Assembly: GCA_013368445.1 (NCBI GenBank)
Contig: JAACJO010000005.1
Coordinates: 1,736,001-1,800,000, forward strand
DNA from: Leucocoprinus leucothites
Taxonomy: Eukaryota; Basidiomycota; Agaricomycetes; Agaricales; Agaricaceae
Length of the DNA: 64,000 bases
Direction: 5' to 3'
Below the pieces are notes generated by a model, which saw nothing but the letters and a program-made list of their open reading frames with translations, was not told the origin of the DNA and did not search any database. The position numbers and the translations under genes were made by a program. Of the stretch, positions 11,501 through 22,234 are shown one piece after another (position 1 is the first letter of the stretch; the number at the start of each line of letters is the position of its first letter).

Positions 11501-12394
11501 TCTCCGGTCGCTTTGAACGAACATTGACTTTGCAGTGGCGAGTATACCCTCTTTCCTGTTTAAAGATGAGGAAGCTCTTTGGAACAAAGCAAATTAGTAC
11601 ACCCACTTTCTCGGGGAAGCGCTCACAAAAATATTCAGCATATTGACCATAAGATTGACCTCATTTTGGAAGCGGTCGCTGCGCTGTTGTGTTTGTATGT
11701 ATTGCTGGAGTATGCTACGGATGTCGTTACTTAGGCTCATGAAAAACAACGCGCTGTATATAGCTTACCTGAAGTCGATCGCATTGACGTGCGCCATATG
11801 CACTCGCACTTTTCGCTTCTTTCTGTCTGTCTCTGGCATGTCGGTCCAATCAACGTCCTCGAACTAGGGAGCTCAGCATAAGCAAGGGCCTTTCCATGGA
11901 TAGCAAATACACATACGGTGTGTTGTGCAAAGTATCTCGTTGGTGCAAAAAGGTTCTTCTTTCCATCGTATGCTGAGACCGTTACTGTTGAGTAACACGA
12001 TGTTGAACAAGTACATCCAGTCTTACCTGCCCGTTGAATAAAAATATTGGGGTTTTCTGACTGAACTCGCATGATCAACTCGTTCCCTCTCTTGCTGCCG
12101 ATTTTTACCTCTCTTTCGGATTTCCACATTGGTTCGATCACTTGTACCAGTTTTACTTAATGGAGAACTAAGCGTAGGGCAAAGAATGTCCTTACCGACT
12201 AAAAAAAAATCATTGATGATATGACTAGCATCGTCGATCTTATGTGAGAGAGACGTACCATCGTAATGGTGTATCACTCTGGTAGGAAACTGCATCTGAA
12301 AAGAGTTCGTTTGGACGTCGACATCATTGACAGGGCGGTTGTCTCTTCCAGGTGTAAGATGTTGGAGCCTCAAAGCACGGGGAATAAACGACAT
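8514..12394 (-). CDS. Argonaute, RNA-silencing slicer
   Basis: This is the effector protein of RNA interference: it binds a small RNA and cleaves or represses the target. About 24 small exons can be followed. From the N-terminus they give MSFIPRALRLQHLTP; VQVIEPMWKSE and YDGKKNLFAPTRY (N domain); LELWRGYYQSV and VRPAFDRMVINVDV (linker 1); a PAZ region ending VCKTIQQFYK; a MID segment (NGRPGVWDVM, DISRGIATQCV, NPKMGGTN); then PIWI. The slicing tetrad appears complete: Asp in GADVSHP, Glu in SSRVEVIEN, Asp in RDGVSEG and His in SIPSHYTVLRND. APVYYADLVCGRAKIHY and the end QQMYYV are typical. One exon is 8 nt (8740-8747) and one 15 nt (8925-8939). The join between the LNIF exon (near 11610) and the SSSLNRKEG exon (near 11575) has no canonical in-frame solution. 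Start chosen at 12394, with a TATA-like box about 110 bases upstream. Confidence 0.92.
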
Positions 12395-13047
12395 CTTGGG
12401 CAAAAAAAGTTTGTGGCGGAGGATGAGACTCGAAGCTGAAGGGCCAGCGTTGAGCAACTGAGAGCAACTGGTCGATTGCCAATGGCTGGGTTATAAGGTA
12501 TTTATAAATGTACTGGAAACGGACAAGGAAGGGGAATAATTGCGTTAACGGTTGAGGATTGCCCACCACAGAGCTTATTGTGCGTGCGTGTCGCAGCAGA
12601 AGAGGACGCGTGGTGGGGAGTCTTCAACTTGTTGTAGCGCGGAGGAACATGAGGCGCTCGATAAACAAGGTTGTTATTTGGTTGTTATCGTGGAAATCTG
12701 ATGGCCGTGTCGGAGTTCAACAAAGCAATGATCACTTCGGCATTGCCATATCTACTCCAGGAATCAGGCTCTTGCAAGTTTTCAACCGCAGTAAACGTGT
12801 TATCTGCAAGGTGTTAACACATAGCAGAGACTCCTAGAAGGGTCTCCCTTTTTAGAGTTCCCCGTATCTATAAGAAAACACGCTTCATTCTAGAAGGAAA
12901 TAATCATGTATTTGGCATATTCGCTAAGAGCCGAGCAGCATACAGGTATAGAGAAGACATAAAAGATAGAGACTTAATGCGGAAAGTGTTTTTGGAAGGG
13001 AATGTGTAGATATAATCGCGGACCGTAATGAACATGATTAGAGGGAA
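12395..13047. other. Argonaute promoter and EDC4 3' flank
   Basis: This gap separates the minus-strand Argonaute start (12394) from the minus-strand EDC4 stop (13048). Apart from the TATA-like element it contains no supported coding frame, repeat or RNA gene. Confidence 0.5.
12501..12508 (-). promoter_or_regulatory. TATA-like box of the Argonaute gene
   Basis: The palindromic TTTATAAA lies 107 bases before the chosen Argonaute ATG, with a second weaker ttataag element a few bases away. The spacing fits a fungal core promoter. Confidence 0.45.
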
Positions 13048-16000
13048 CTAGAGCGCTGATACTTTGCGTCGCAAAACATCCTGAATATCTGAAATATTTC
13101 TGACACTGTCCATCGTGGACGGTCCTGGAAGAATACCAAGCCTTTGCTTGGTCGTCACGAGAAGCTGCTGAACATTTGGGACAACACGAGGAATGAAGTC
13201 GATGATCAGCTTATCCTGTTAAGAATCGGTTAGTCATCCGCAGCTTCTCAGTCCGGCACATCACGTACATCTGGGCGCAAAACGGCCACAGCACGTTGCA
13301 ACCACCACAAGGAACTCTTGAATATCTCATCGCCAGGCTGCGTTTCACCGACAACTGCAGACAACTAAACTCAAAGTCAGGAGACATTTGCGACCAATAG
13401 GGAAGTTCAACTTACCCGATGGACGAGTGTCAAGATCACTGCCTGGGAAACGAGGCAAGGTCCGCTCAATGGCATGATAATATCGGGATTGCTATGCCCT
13501 AAGAGATCCTGAAGTTTGGTGGCGTCTTGAGTCTGGAGCACCCCAAGGTAAACTTCATCCCATTCGTCTGGCTTAATCTGGGGGGTGGATCTCTCCTGTG
13601 ACGACGGAGCAGGCGGAGGTTGGGGAATGGTAGCAGGGTGAGATGCCTGAGGCGCAGCAATCGTCGGAGGGAACCATGTGTTGTGCATGACTGGTGCCGG
13701 TTGATGTTGGGGTGGAGGCTGCTGTTGGGGATATGGTGGATGAGGTCCATAGTTCTGTTGCTGTTGAGGATTAACAGGTTGGATGTTTTGTTGTTGGCGT
13801 AGGTGAGACTGGCCGTGAGGCGCTTGGACGGGGGGCAGGGGACCTGGGGAATTATGCGACTGGGACGATTGATGCGCGTGATGAATAGTGTTCAAACTTA
13901 AAAACTTGACTTGATCGGACAGCGTCTTGACGGAATGCTCGAGCTCACGAATAGCAGCCTTCAAAAGATTTCAGCCACAAACTACAGAACAAAGACCTGG
14001 AGACATACGTCATGGCTTCGGAATGCATCATTCTGCCAGGCCGTCAACTCTGACTTGACGCCATGGATCTCACCACGCAATTCCCGGAGCAGCTCTTGAT
14101 GCATCGTTGATGCCTGTTGAGAGTATACAGGAATGAACGTTTTTGCAATCGCATCCTTCACTTGACGTTCAATTGTTGAGCTTAGATTTGTCGCGAGGAC
14201 ATGAGCAAGATGGCCTGAAATGTCGGGCCTGAAAAGAAGTTTTTCCATCTCGATAGGAATGGCCTAGTTTCGATGTCAGTTTGCGATAGGTGTGTTCCAA
14301 ATATAGTACATACTTGAGTAATGTTGTCAACTAGGCCTTTTCCAATTTGATCGTTCAAAGCCGCCTTCACCTCGTTCTTGGTGATACTTTCGAGGGAAGG
14401 GAGGACCGAATTTTGGACTTCGTTCTTGACTGCCATCTCTACAACACGTGTAGTATTCCTGGTGAGCTCAGTCGAGATGAGCTTCAAAATTTTTTCTTGA
14501 CGTGTGAAGTCTTCAGCTTGTTCGTGAGCACGTGCTTCTTCTAATCGTTGGTCTAGAGAACATCCATTAACGAGGGCGACAAGGATCCAGCGACTAAAGT
14601 CTCACTTTGCTTGTCCATTTCTTTACCAATCAGCCGACCGAGGCGAGTATGCAGGCTGTCCTCCGTCTTTTTGATCTCACGGGTCAACATCTGACTAAGT
14701 GATGATTCAATATCGACGTTTGATTTGGCCTTCTCCTTCTCTTTCCCGCTATCCCAGCCAGGTCCTTTGCCTTTTGTATTCTTGCCCTTTCCATCAAGCT
14801 GGCGGCCATCTTGACTATATTCATTCTCGTTGTCAGAGGTCGGGCTGCGGGGTCGGGCTCCCGCGTTAGCATTGGCAATGGCGATCTGTGACTGTACCTG
14901 CGAAGATGAAGGCATAGGTTGGGGCTGCCTGATCTTCTCAGGCATAATCGGCTGAGGCAACTGTTGAGGCGGAGGCATCGACGGGATCAGCTGGCTGTAC
15001 GGGAAGCGAGAGGGAGCCGTAACAAGAGCCGAGTCGAACCACTCGCGACGTATCAAGACCTGATCAACGCCACTGGAGTGGACAGAGAAGGCAACGAGAG
15101 CTAACTCGCCAGGAGGTAGTTTCGCAGCAACACAGGCAGCATGAGCCTCGACACCATGAGGGTCTGAGTCCGCAGTGAGGATGACGAAGTGAATCGTAGG
15201 CTTGGGCCCATAAAACTCGACGATCTGTTCAAAGTATCCTCTGACACCCTCTTCGCCTCCGTAAGGTGTTTCCAATGCTAACTTGAAAGCGATCATACTC
15301 TCGCGACGACTGTTGGCGATCCAAATTGTTTGGATGCGAGAGTCATAATTAATATGACCAAACATGTCGGGGTCCTCGGTAGCTCCGTTAACAAATTTGA
15401 TCGTGGAGAGAACGGATTTGGTATTGATTGAAAGAAGTTGGAAGATGGTGCCATTCTTACGTCCAACGACGAGGCCTCCATCAACAAAAGTAAGGGAAGA
15501 GGGTACATCCTCTCCACGTATCTTATGAGTTGCGTAGGGAAGCTTGTCGTGCATATTCCAGATCGTCAAAGTAGAGTCCTCAGAAATCGTGGCGAGAGCG
15601 CGCCTCAAGACGTCAAAGTCGAAAGCAGCGATCCTCTGGCGAATGAAAATCAGGAAGGAACCAATGTTAATCACCTGAAAACATACCGAAGGTACAGTGA
15701 AGACTTGACCCAGATGGTGGAGGTCAGCATGAGCCAGGGGCAATTTGCTCAACGCGTGAGTATTGGCAAGGTCAATGACATAGACTTTGTTATCTGAAGC
15801 GACCGCCAAAATGTCAGGGTCCTTTGGGTGCCACTTTACAGAGCGAAGTGCCTCGGGCGTGTTGGTGGGAGGGACACAGAGAATCAATGTTCCGCTAGAC
15901 AAGAGACATAAGTGGGTGATAATGACTCCCAAAAAAAAACTTACGGTACATCATCTTCGATTGTGACTGGCAATTCCCAAATGACAAATCCACCATCAGA

Positions 16001-17825
16001 AGTTACTCCAGCGAGTCGGTTGCCAAAAACCGCCATATCAGTAACACTTGAAGTCATTGGGAAGATGTTTGGCAGTTGGAGGAGCGTACGATCTCCGCTA
16101 GCTCTCGAGATGACACGAACACGTCCCCTCGTCATCGCGTAAGCAACCCAGTGCGTCGCTCCAATAGTGGTACCGGGTAAGAAGACTGAATCTTGCTTGA
16201 CCAGAGCAATCGCCGTAGACTTGACCGAATCTTGAGGCGCCTGCACCTCTTCCAATTGCTGGGATACGTCGATGATGACGGTCTGAGGTTGAGGACTAGG
16301 GCTCATCTGAATCTTGCTGCCAGCCTTAGCCTGATTAATAGGACCTTTACGATTGCCTCCACGGGTGCTAGGACCGGGAGAACTCTCTTTCTCGCGGCGA
16401 GATCCACTTTGTGAAGCATTAGATGGAGGGGGTCCTTGAGTGATAAAGCTATCCGGCTGTCGAAGCTGGGGACGCTGAGGCTGGGGCTGGGGCTGGGACT
16501 GAGGTTGGGACTGTACAGGTGGTTTAGGAGGGGACGCTCTCGGAGACGACGTGCGATTGGGAACGGGCTTATTGATAGCAGGAATAGGCGGTAATGGAGC
16601 TCGACCTGTGACTTGCTCTCCCTGAGAGTAGTCATTACTACCGAGGTAGGATTCATAAGCAGAGACGGGTGCCGGCCCCGACGGTTGAACAGGAGGTTGA
16701 GGAAGTTGTCCTCGTGAAATATTCTCAAGAAGGTTCTCGACAGACTGGCGTTTAGGGTCGGGCACGGTGGTCCACGACGAATCATCAGTCCCGCTTGAAT
16801 TGACACTGGAAGGTTGAGGTGGCTTCTTCTTCGTCATGGTGGTCGTGTTAGAAAGATGGTCAAATGGAGAGACGAAATCAAACATGGATCTACGTGGAGA
16901 GGGCGCTCGTTGCTGCTGAGGCTGAGGAGGTGGAGCAGGAGGGGAAGGATGTTGTTGCTGCTGCTGCTGCTGGACAGGCGGGGGGACAGCATTGTCCTGA
17001 ACTCGTGGAGACATCTGAACGGGCGGCTCGGGGGGCCCATACATCCGATATTCGCCTTCGCGGATTGAAGGAGCGTAGGGCGGGGACGGCGCTTGAGGCA
17101 AGCTCCTGATCGATTCAGTGTAATTGTTACGAGGTGGGTTTCTAAACATTGCAGAAAGTGAATGAGTTAGCCGAACCACAGCTTATCAAAAATCAAAAGG
17201 ACATGAAAAGAAAAAGTAGGGGACATGAGGCGGAAACGTAAACACGCAACAACGGGCAGAATTATAGAGGGGTGGGGGTTACGCATACGTACCCTGCCAT
17301 GAGTTGCTCTAACAAAATCTTGCCCTGGTTTTCATTATGTCCAGGCGACGCATTCGAGCGCTGCGAGGATCCCGGCGGTGTTGGTACTTGGGTGGGCAAA
17401 GGTACATTGGTCGGCTGGGGAGCCGGTCGATTAGGTGCAGGTCCACCAAGCAGAGACAACAATGCGCTTTGACGGTCTGAGGCAGTTGTTCCCGACGCGG
17501 AAGCACTGGGGGCAGGAGGGTCGTCTGTCAAAGCCATGACAGGAGTGACTGGGGCTGAAGAAACCGTGTGGGTGTTATCGACACCTTGAGGGGTGGACTG
17601 CTGTATTGGCTGTTTTGGCGACAACTGGTGCTGCTGCTGAGGTTGTTGCGGGGACTGATGAGATACGGGGCCAGCGATATTCTGAAAAAGAACGTCAATC
17701 TGATTGGGAGACGAATTACTTGAGAGTTGCGCGGGAGGCTGGAATTGCTGGTGCAGGTTCTGCTGGCCAGGAGGGGTAGAGCCACGAGAAAAGAGCTCGT
17801 GGATGTTCGTTCGATTGTTTTCCAT
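13048..17825 (-). CDS. EDC4: Enhancer of mRNA-decapping protein 4 (EDC4/Ge-1) homologue
   Basis: This is the scaffold that couples DCP1-DCP2 decapping to P-bodies. The first exon (from ATG 17825, MENNRTNIHELFSRGS) and the next are long, low-complexity Gln/Pro/Ser stretches with a conserved short segment GKILLEQLMAG. A WD40-type domain follows, with VTDMAVFGNRLAGVTSDGGF, EALRSVKWHPKDPDILAVAS, VYVIDLANTHALSKL, ISEDSTLTIWNMHDKLPYAT and AACVAAKLPPGELALVAF. After a Pro/Gln and Lys-rich linker come coiled-coil helices (EIKKTEDSLHTRLGRLIGKE, IERQVKDAIAKTFIPVYSQQ, KAAIRELEHSVKTLSDQVKF). The C-terminal helical domain (PDEWDEVYLGVLQTQDATKL, GPCLVSQAVILTLVHRVS) ends QDVLRRKVSAL at TAG 13048-13050. That order is diagnostic for Ge-1. 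The intron after LMAG runs to about 17142. Its neighbour downstream is Argonaute, another P-body protein. Confidence 0.88.
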
Positions 17826-18028
17826 ATCCAGAAGAACTTGGAAAGGCGAGATATCAGTAGATAGGACAGGAAGCAAATCAACGCAGCCTATGGAGAGTAT
17901 GGATGATGGAGAAACGATAGAGAATACGAGCCAATTTTTGAGACTGCACCCTCTGAGTACGAACACGCCGAGGCCACGAGGCTGCTGCACTGCTCGGCCT
18001 TTGCCGTTAGCCCAATTTAGAAATAAGG

Positions 18029-20100
18029 TCAGTGCGCATCAAGTCTAGGCCATTTTGCCCTCGTAGTGCCTCTTGAATTCATGAAACGACAACTATTCGA
18101 GAACATGAATATATCATTTACCTTCGTTAGTAGTCGAAAGTCCATGAAATGAGTGATTACAACATCCAAGGCCCGGGTCCGCAATGACATCACAATCTCA
18201 ACTAGCCGTGTCCTTATACCGCGGTATACCGCTGACAAGGTCTTATCCCTGTTCCAGCCTCCCTGGGTGTCGCAGAAGAAACATGCTAAAGCCACGCCTT
18301 GACCATGCACATCAAGTCTCACGGTCTGAACCCCAATGCGACCAATCCTCGAGTTCCATCAAAAAGTGGCACAAGAGCTCATGTTCTGCGAGTAAGCAAC
18401 CCAGGCGCAGCGAGGAATGGGTCGTGGGCCGGACTCTCAACGGCGAAGCCACTAACTAGGATGCGACACTGCTCTTGAGAATGAGTTATGGCACCACTAT
18501 GTTGGATGAAGACCGACAAAAATTTGGTTCAACTAGAGGCAAAAGCGTTGGCCCGACCGAGAGGAAAGAGCGTCACCACCGTTACACTATGGACGTCGAA
18601 ATGAGGTCGCCTACGCCATATTTGTATGGTTAAATCTATGGGCCCAGACGCCATGATGGTGAACCACCTACTCAAGAGGAGCAAATTAATGCCACACAGG
18701 AACGATTACGGTGGCGCTTGGTGCCTCATGTATTCGCCAGATTACATGCGCTTGACAGCGTATCACCTGAGAACCTGGGTCTATGCCTGTCGTACCTCGA
18801 CCATTCTGAAGCCGGTTTCACACCTGTAGATAGTCTTGGATTTCTTTGACAGGAAAAGTTTAGAAACTCATTGAAAGAAGACAAAAAAGGGACCAGTATC
18901 ATTGTCGTCTGAACACGAAGCCGACTCTCCGCGGAAAACATTACAAGAATCTCATCCCCATTCACATGCACGCTTGCACCTGCCGCGAAACATCAACTTC
19001 GATCTCAACGAGGTGTGGCGCTGTGCTTGTATCACGGCATTGAGTGTCTTAACATGAGAAATATCAATGATCAAAGACTCATATTCATCTTTTTGGGTAT
19101 GCAAGCCGAATAGTCCGATATCTAAATACTGACGATTCCAGATAAATACTCATCGGATGACGTAGGAGTATGCCTCAGTGTCGACTTTTCAGGTCAAGTA
19201 AGCAGTAGCAATGATCTTGGGCCAGCAACGAGTCGTATTGTTCAAGAAATTCCCCGAGCAGTAACCATGTCACAAAAGTAGAGGGCAGATGAGCCAGGGT
19301 CTCAAGTCGATCAACGGACCATAGTGTGGAGGAATCAACAACATCCCCGCTGTACTCCTGTTGAGCCACATCCCGCTATCATATACATCAGAAGCACACT
19401 CCCGCGAACAGGCGACTCGCTCCAAAAGAGAGCCTGAGAAGTTTAGAAAGAGACTCGACTTCTTCAGATGGTTGCGTCGAAAGAACATCAACATGACAGG
19501 TCAGATGATGACAATACACTTTGAAAAGAAATGATTGACAATTGGGACCTCGGACTGAGCCGTACCGTATTTGTACTCGACCGAATGTTCTGGGGCCTGA
19601 TGATCAATATGGGAGGATGTTTGACAAGGTATACCCTCGGCACAGAAGAGTTACGAGATACGGCAAAGGGGGGAAGAGCATCAGCTGAGCATCATAGATA
19701 ACCCTTGTTTCCCCTGAGGGACCCGATGTTGGCAATAGGGAGTATGCGTCAGTGACCATTGTGAGCGAAAACTGAATTGAAACTGGATTGCTCCCTCGCT
19801 CAAAACCCCGCTTGGCGCTGGTAGCTGATGCACTTGAATGCACTCGACCGCAGCATCTCCACCCGAAATACTAAATCATAGAGTATATTTGAACGCCTGG
19901 GTCTATGGGGGATGACAATTCCACTGAACAAGTCACGAGCTGTTTGTGAGCAGATTTTTGGATAATGATGACTAGCAACCGAGTTCAATGCCGGTATGGA
20001 TGACGTGGGCGGTGCTCAGGCCTCGCGAGGCATTTTCTGGAGGCCATCACGCGGGTTGAGGTGTTTTATGGAGGAGCCAATAGAAGACACAAAGGGAGTA
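18029..20100 (+). pseudogene. Patchy coding-like region, unrecognised (possible decayed or fragmented gene)
   Basis: No single long frame exists, but on the plus strand several consecutive stretches read as plausible protein between stops. Examples are ARVRNDITISTSRVLIPRYT near 18170-18230; LRWRLVPHVFARLHALDSVS and LCLSYLDHSEAGFTPVDSL near 18710-18840; HLPRNINFDLNEVWRCACIT near 18975-19035; SSDDVGVCLSVDFSGQVSSS near 19150-19205; and DLGLSRTVFVLDRMFWGLMI near 19545-19605. They lie in different frames and I could not join them with consistent splice sites. I recognise no domain. It may be an intron-rich lineage-specific gene, a degenerate gene copy, or chance. I see no terminal repeats or transposase motifs. 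Confidence 0.25.
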
Positions 20101-20240
20101 AGGATGTGGTAAGAACAGGATACGGACCATAGCGCTTGTTTACAAATGTGCGATTCCTGGGGCTGTGGCGTCGCTTATCTGAACACTCAAGCCTCCCAGC
20201 TCTTCTTGTCTCCAAATACCGGTAAATACGTCTCGAAGCC

Positions 20241-20248
20241 TATATATA
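20241..20248 (+). promoter_or_regulatory. TATA box of the metallothionein gene
   Basis: TATATATA sits 84 bases before the metallothionein ATG, followed by a C-rich leader. The position is normal for a highly expressed fungal gene. I did not find a convincing copper-response element by eye. Confidence 0.6.
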
Positions 20249-20331
20249 CCTGGCTCCTGGGCCAACAGAGCACCAGGATAATTCCTACCTCTGAACTCAC
20301 AACCACAACCTAAACTACTTACCTGAACACA

Positions 20332-20548
20332 ATGATCGCTGTATGTCAATTCCAGTGCCTCGTTGTGCACGTTCTCTCACTTGACTGCCTTGCTTCATAG
20401 ACCACCATCATCGTTGACCAGCACGGTGCCTGCGGCAAGGAGAGCTGCACCTGTGGAGATGCGTATGTAGACCTACTTAAATTGGTTGCAAAACTGGTAC
20501 TGAGGTCTTTCCAGCTGCAAGTGTGAGGCCGGTAGCTGCAAGTGCTGA
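20332..20548 (+). CDS. Short Cys-rich metallothionein, 34 residues
   Basis: Three exons (20332-20340, 20401-20462, 20515-20548) encode 34 residues starting MIATTIIVDQHGACGK. Seven cysteines all lie in the C-terminal 21 residues and follow C-x4-C-x-C-x3-C-x-C-x4-C-x-C (ESCTCGDACKC, GSCKC). The CxC pairs, seven-Cys count and absence of aromatic residues in that part are typical of small fungal copper or cadmium metallothioneins. Both introns have GTATGT donors and good acceptors (60 and 52 nt). The first coding exon is just three codons. It has its own TATA box and a short 3' region facing the convergent Bet4 gene. It probably buffers copper, zinc or cadmium in the cytosol. Metal specificity cannot be told from sequence. 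Confidence 0.88.
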
Positions 20549-20699
20549 GCGCCGAATGTCTCCAGGGCCGACTGCGCTCGGACGTGTGTTTGCCATACTG
20601 TGACTGAAGATGTATAACATATAAACTTTGTTGTTGAATTTAAATGACTGCTATCGAACGGTTGTTATGATGAGATATACAGCAGAACAGCTTGACATT

Positions 20700-22124
20700 T
20701 CAGAGCTGTTCTTGGGATAGATGATCAGCTGAAAGCCCATTAGCCAATCAAAAGGTGGTGGCAAGGGTACAGTCACACACCGATTTCTTCATATCGTCGC
20801 AACCGCATGGGATCCAGTGCCTTCAGCTGCTGTAGGAATACGCGGCACTCGGCCACCAATGCCTGATCATCTACTTTCTCTTGATGGCTTCTCAGCAACA
20901 TGCGCTTGTAGTGGACTAATGACTCCAAGCACCCTATATTCGCAAATACATCAGCGACCGCTCTAATCGTTGGGGTGTCATTTGCGCACATTTGCTGTCG
21001 GGTTGTTCCATTAATAGCTCCTGGATCGATTGAATCTCGCGTTCTAGTATTTCAGGAGCACAATCTGCTCATGTTAGATGATGAGAATGTGCAAAAGAAA
21101 CCACGAGGCACCATTTCCAATGAGCCAGCGATGGTATATCCAAACACTTTGATCATGGGGATCGGTGTACATCGCATCTCTAATTAGCTTGAACTCTAAG
21201 ATCGACCTGATGAGACGAGATTTCTATCCGACAACATGTGTACGCACCGCTCTCTTTGGACTTTGATTCACTAAGCTTGCCATTGGCCCACAGGGACGAC
21301 AGCACCTTGGATCGCTGATGCCAAGCACTGAAGTTGGAAAAATTGGAGAAGATCTTTTGTTTAGTGTATGTCAGCTCGGACTTCGGGGGTCGAGCCTTTG
21401 GCATGTTAGCCAGAATATATCGTCTGTAGTTCCAAGCATGGACTGGTGAAAAGTCAGACAAGGCTGGAGTCACCTAGAACGGACTGAAACTCACAGTTTC
21501 TTGCATCTACATCAAGCATCTGTTCAACAACAAATAGATCTTTCTCCCAGACATTCTTTTGCCATTCGTTGGCGTCTTCTTCTCCAGTCGCTCCCGGGCC
21601 GGCCGGAATATTCTCAAGACACCATCTACGATGGTTCCATATCCAGTAAACTTTTGGATGGGTCTTGAGAGCGGCCATCGTCATTGAAAGGTCACTTAAG
21701 AGAAGGCCATTGACCTGCTCTGGTGTTCTGTGGATTTGATCAGCGAAGACTTTAGTGGGGGGGTGATTAAACGAACCTCTGAGGAAACAGACCGTTGAGG
21801 AAGATGTTGCGTCGGTAATTCCAGACAGTGTAGAATTCTGGATTCACTTGAAGGAGCTTGCTGGTCAATTCGAGCGCGTCTTCGGACCAGTCCTTCTGTC
21901 TCTTCTACTTCAGGATCTTGTGAGATCGAAGAATCGCAGGTTCAATTGGTTTATACTCACTCGGGATAAGATTTGGTCGGTCAGCGCAAGATATTCTGCG
22001 ATCTTTGCTTGTTCTTTCTGTTTCCGCAACTCTGCATCCTCCCGAGAATGACGAATACGTCTGACACCATGCTTTCGAGCAGTCAACAGAGAGCGGGGAG
22101 CACATCGTTGATCCCACTTACCAT
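20700..22124 (-). CDS. BET4: Rab geranylgeranyltransferase alpha subunit
   Basis: This is the non-catalytic subunit of type II protein prenyltransferase, which geranylgeranylates Rab GTPases together with Bet2 and the escort protein. The coding start is an ATG-only exon (22122-22124) spliced to HGVRRIRHSREDAELRKQ, the family's conserved start. PPTA repeats follow: NPEFYTVWNYRRNIF, HPKVYWIWNHRRWCLENI, DARNFHAWNYRRYILANM, FSNFSAWHQRSKVLSSLW and DPHDQSVWIYHRWLIGN. Each has the W-x-x-R core. The tail (SLVHYKRMLL, LDPMRLRRYEEIADHLSQEQL) ends at TGA 20700-20702. About eight small exons are needed. The homologous region upstream of HGVRR has no in-frame ATG, which is why the 3-nt exon is preferred. 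It is separated by 110 bp from the divergent SYF1 gene. Confidence 0.9.
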
Positions 22125-22234
22125 GGTTGCGGCAGATGAGGAAGGAAGGGTAGGAGCGTGGGAAAGGCAATGAGGTCAGAAAATGCTTGATGTTTCTGTG
22201 AAGTTGCTTGGAACTGTAGACGAGGCGCGTCAAG

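Noticed and set aside
18029..20100. Transposable element in the gene-poor region
   Set aside because: I found no terminal inverted or direct repeats, no target-site duplication and no transposase, integrase or reverse-transcriptase motif.
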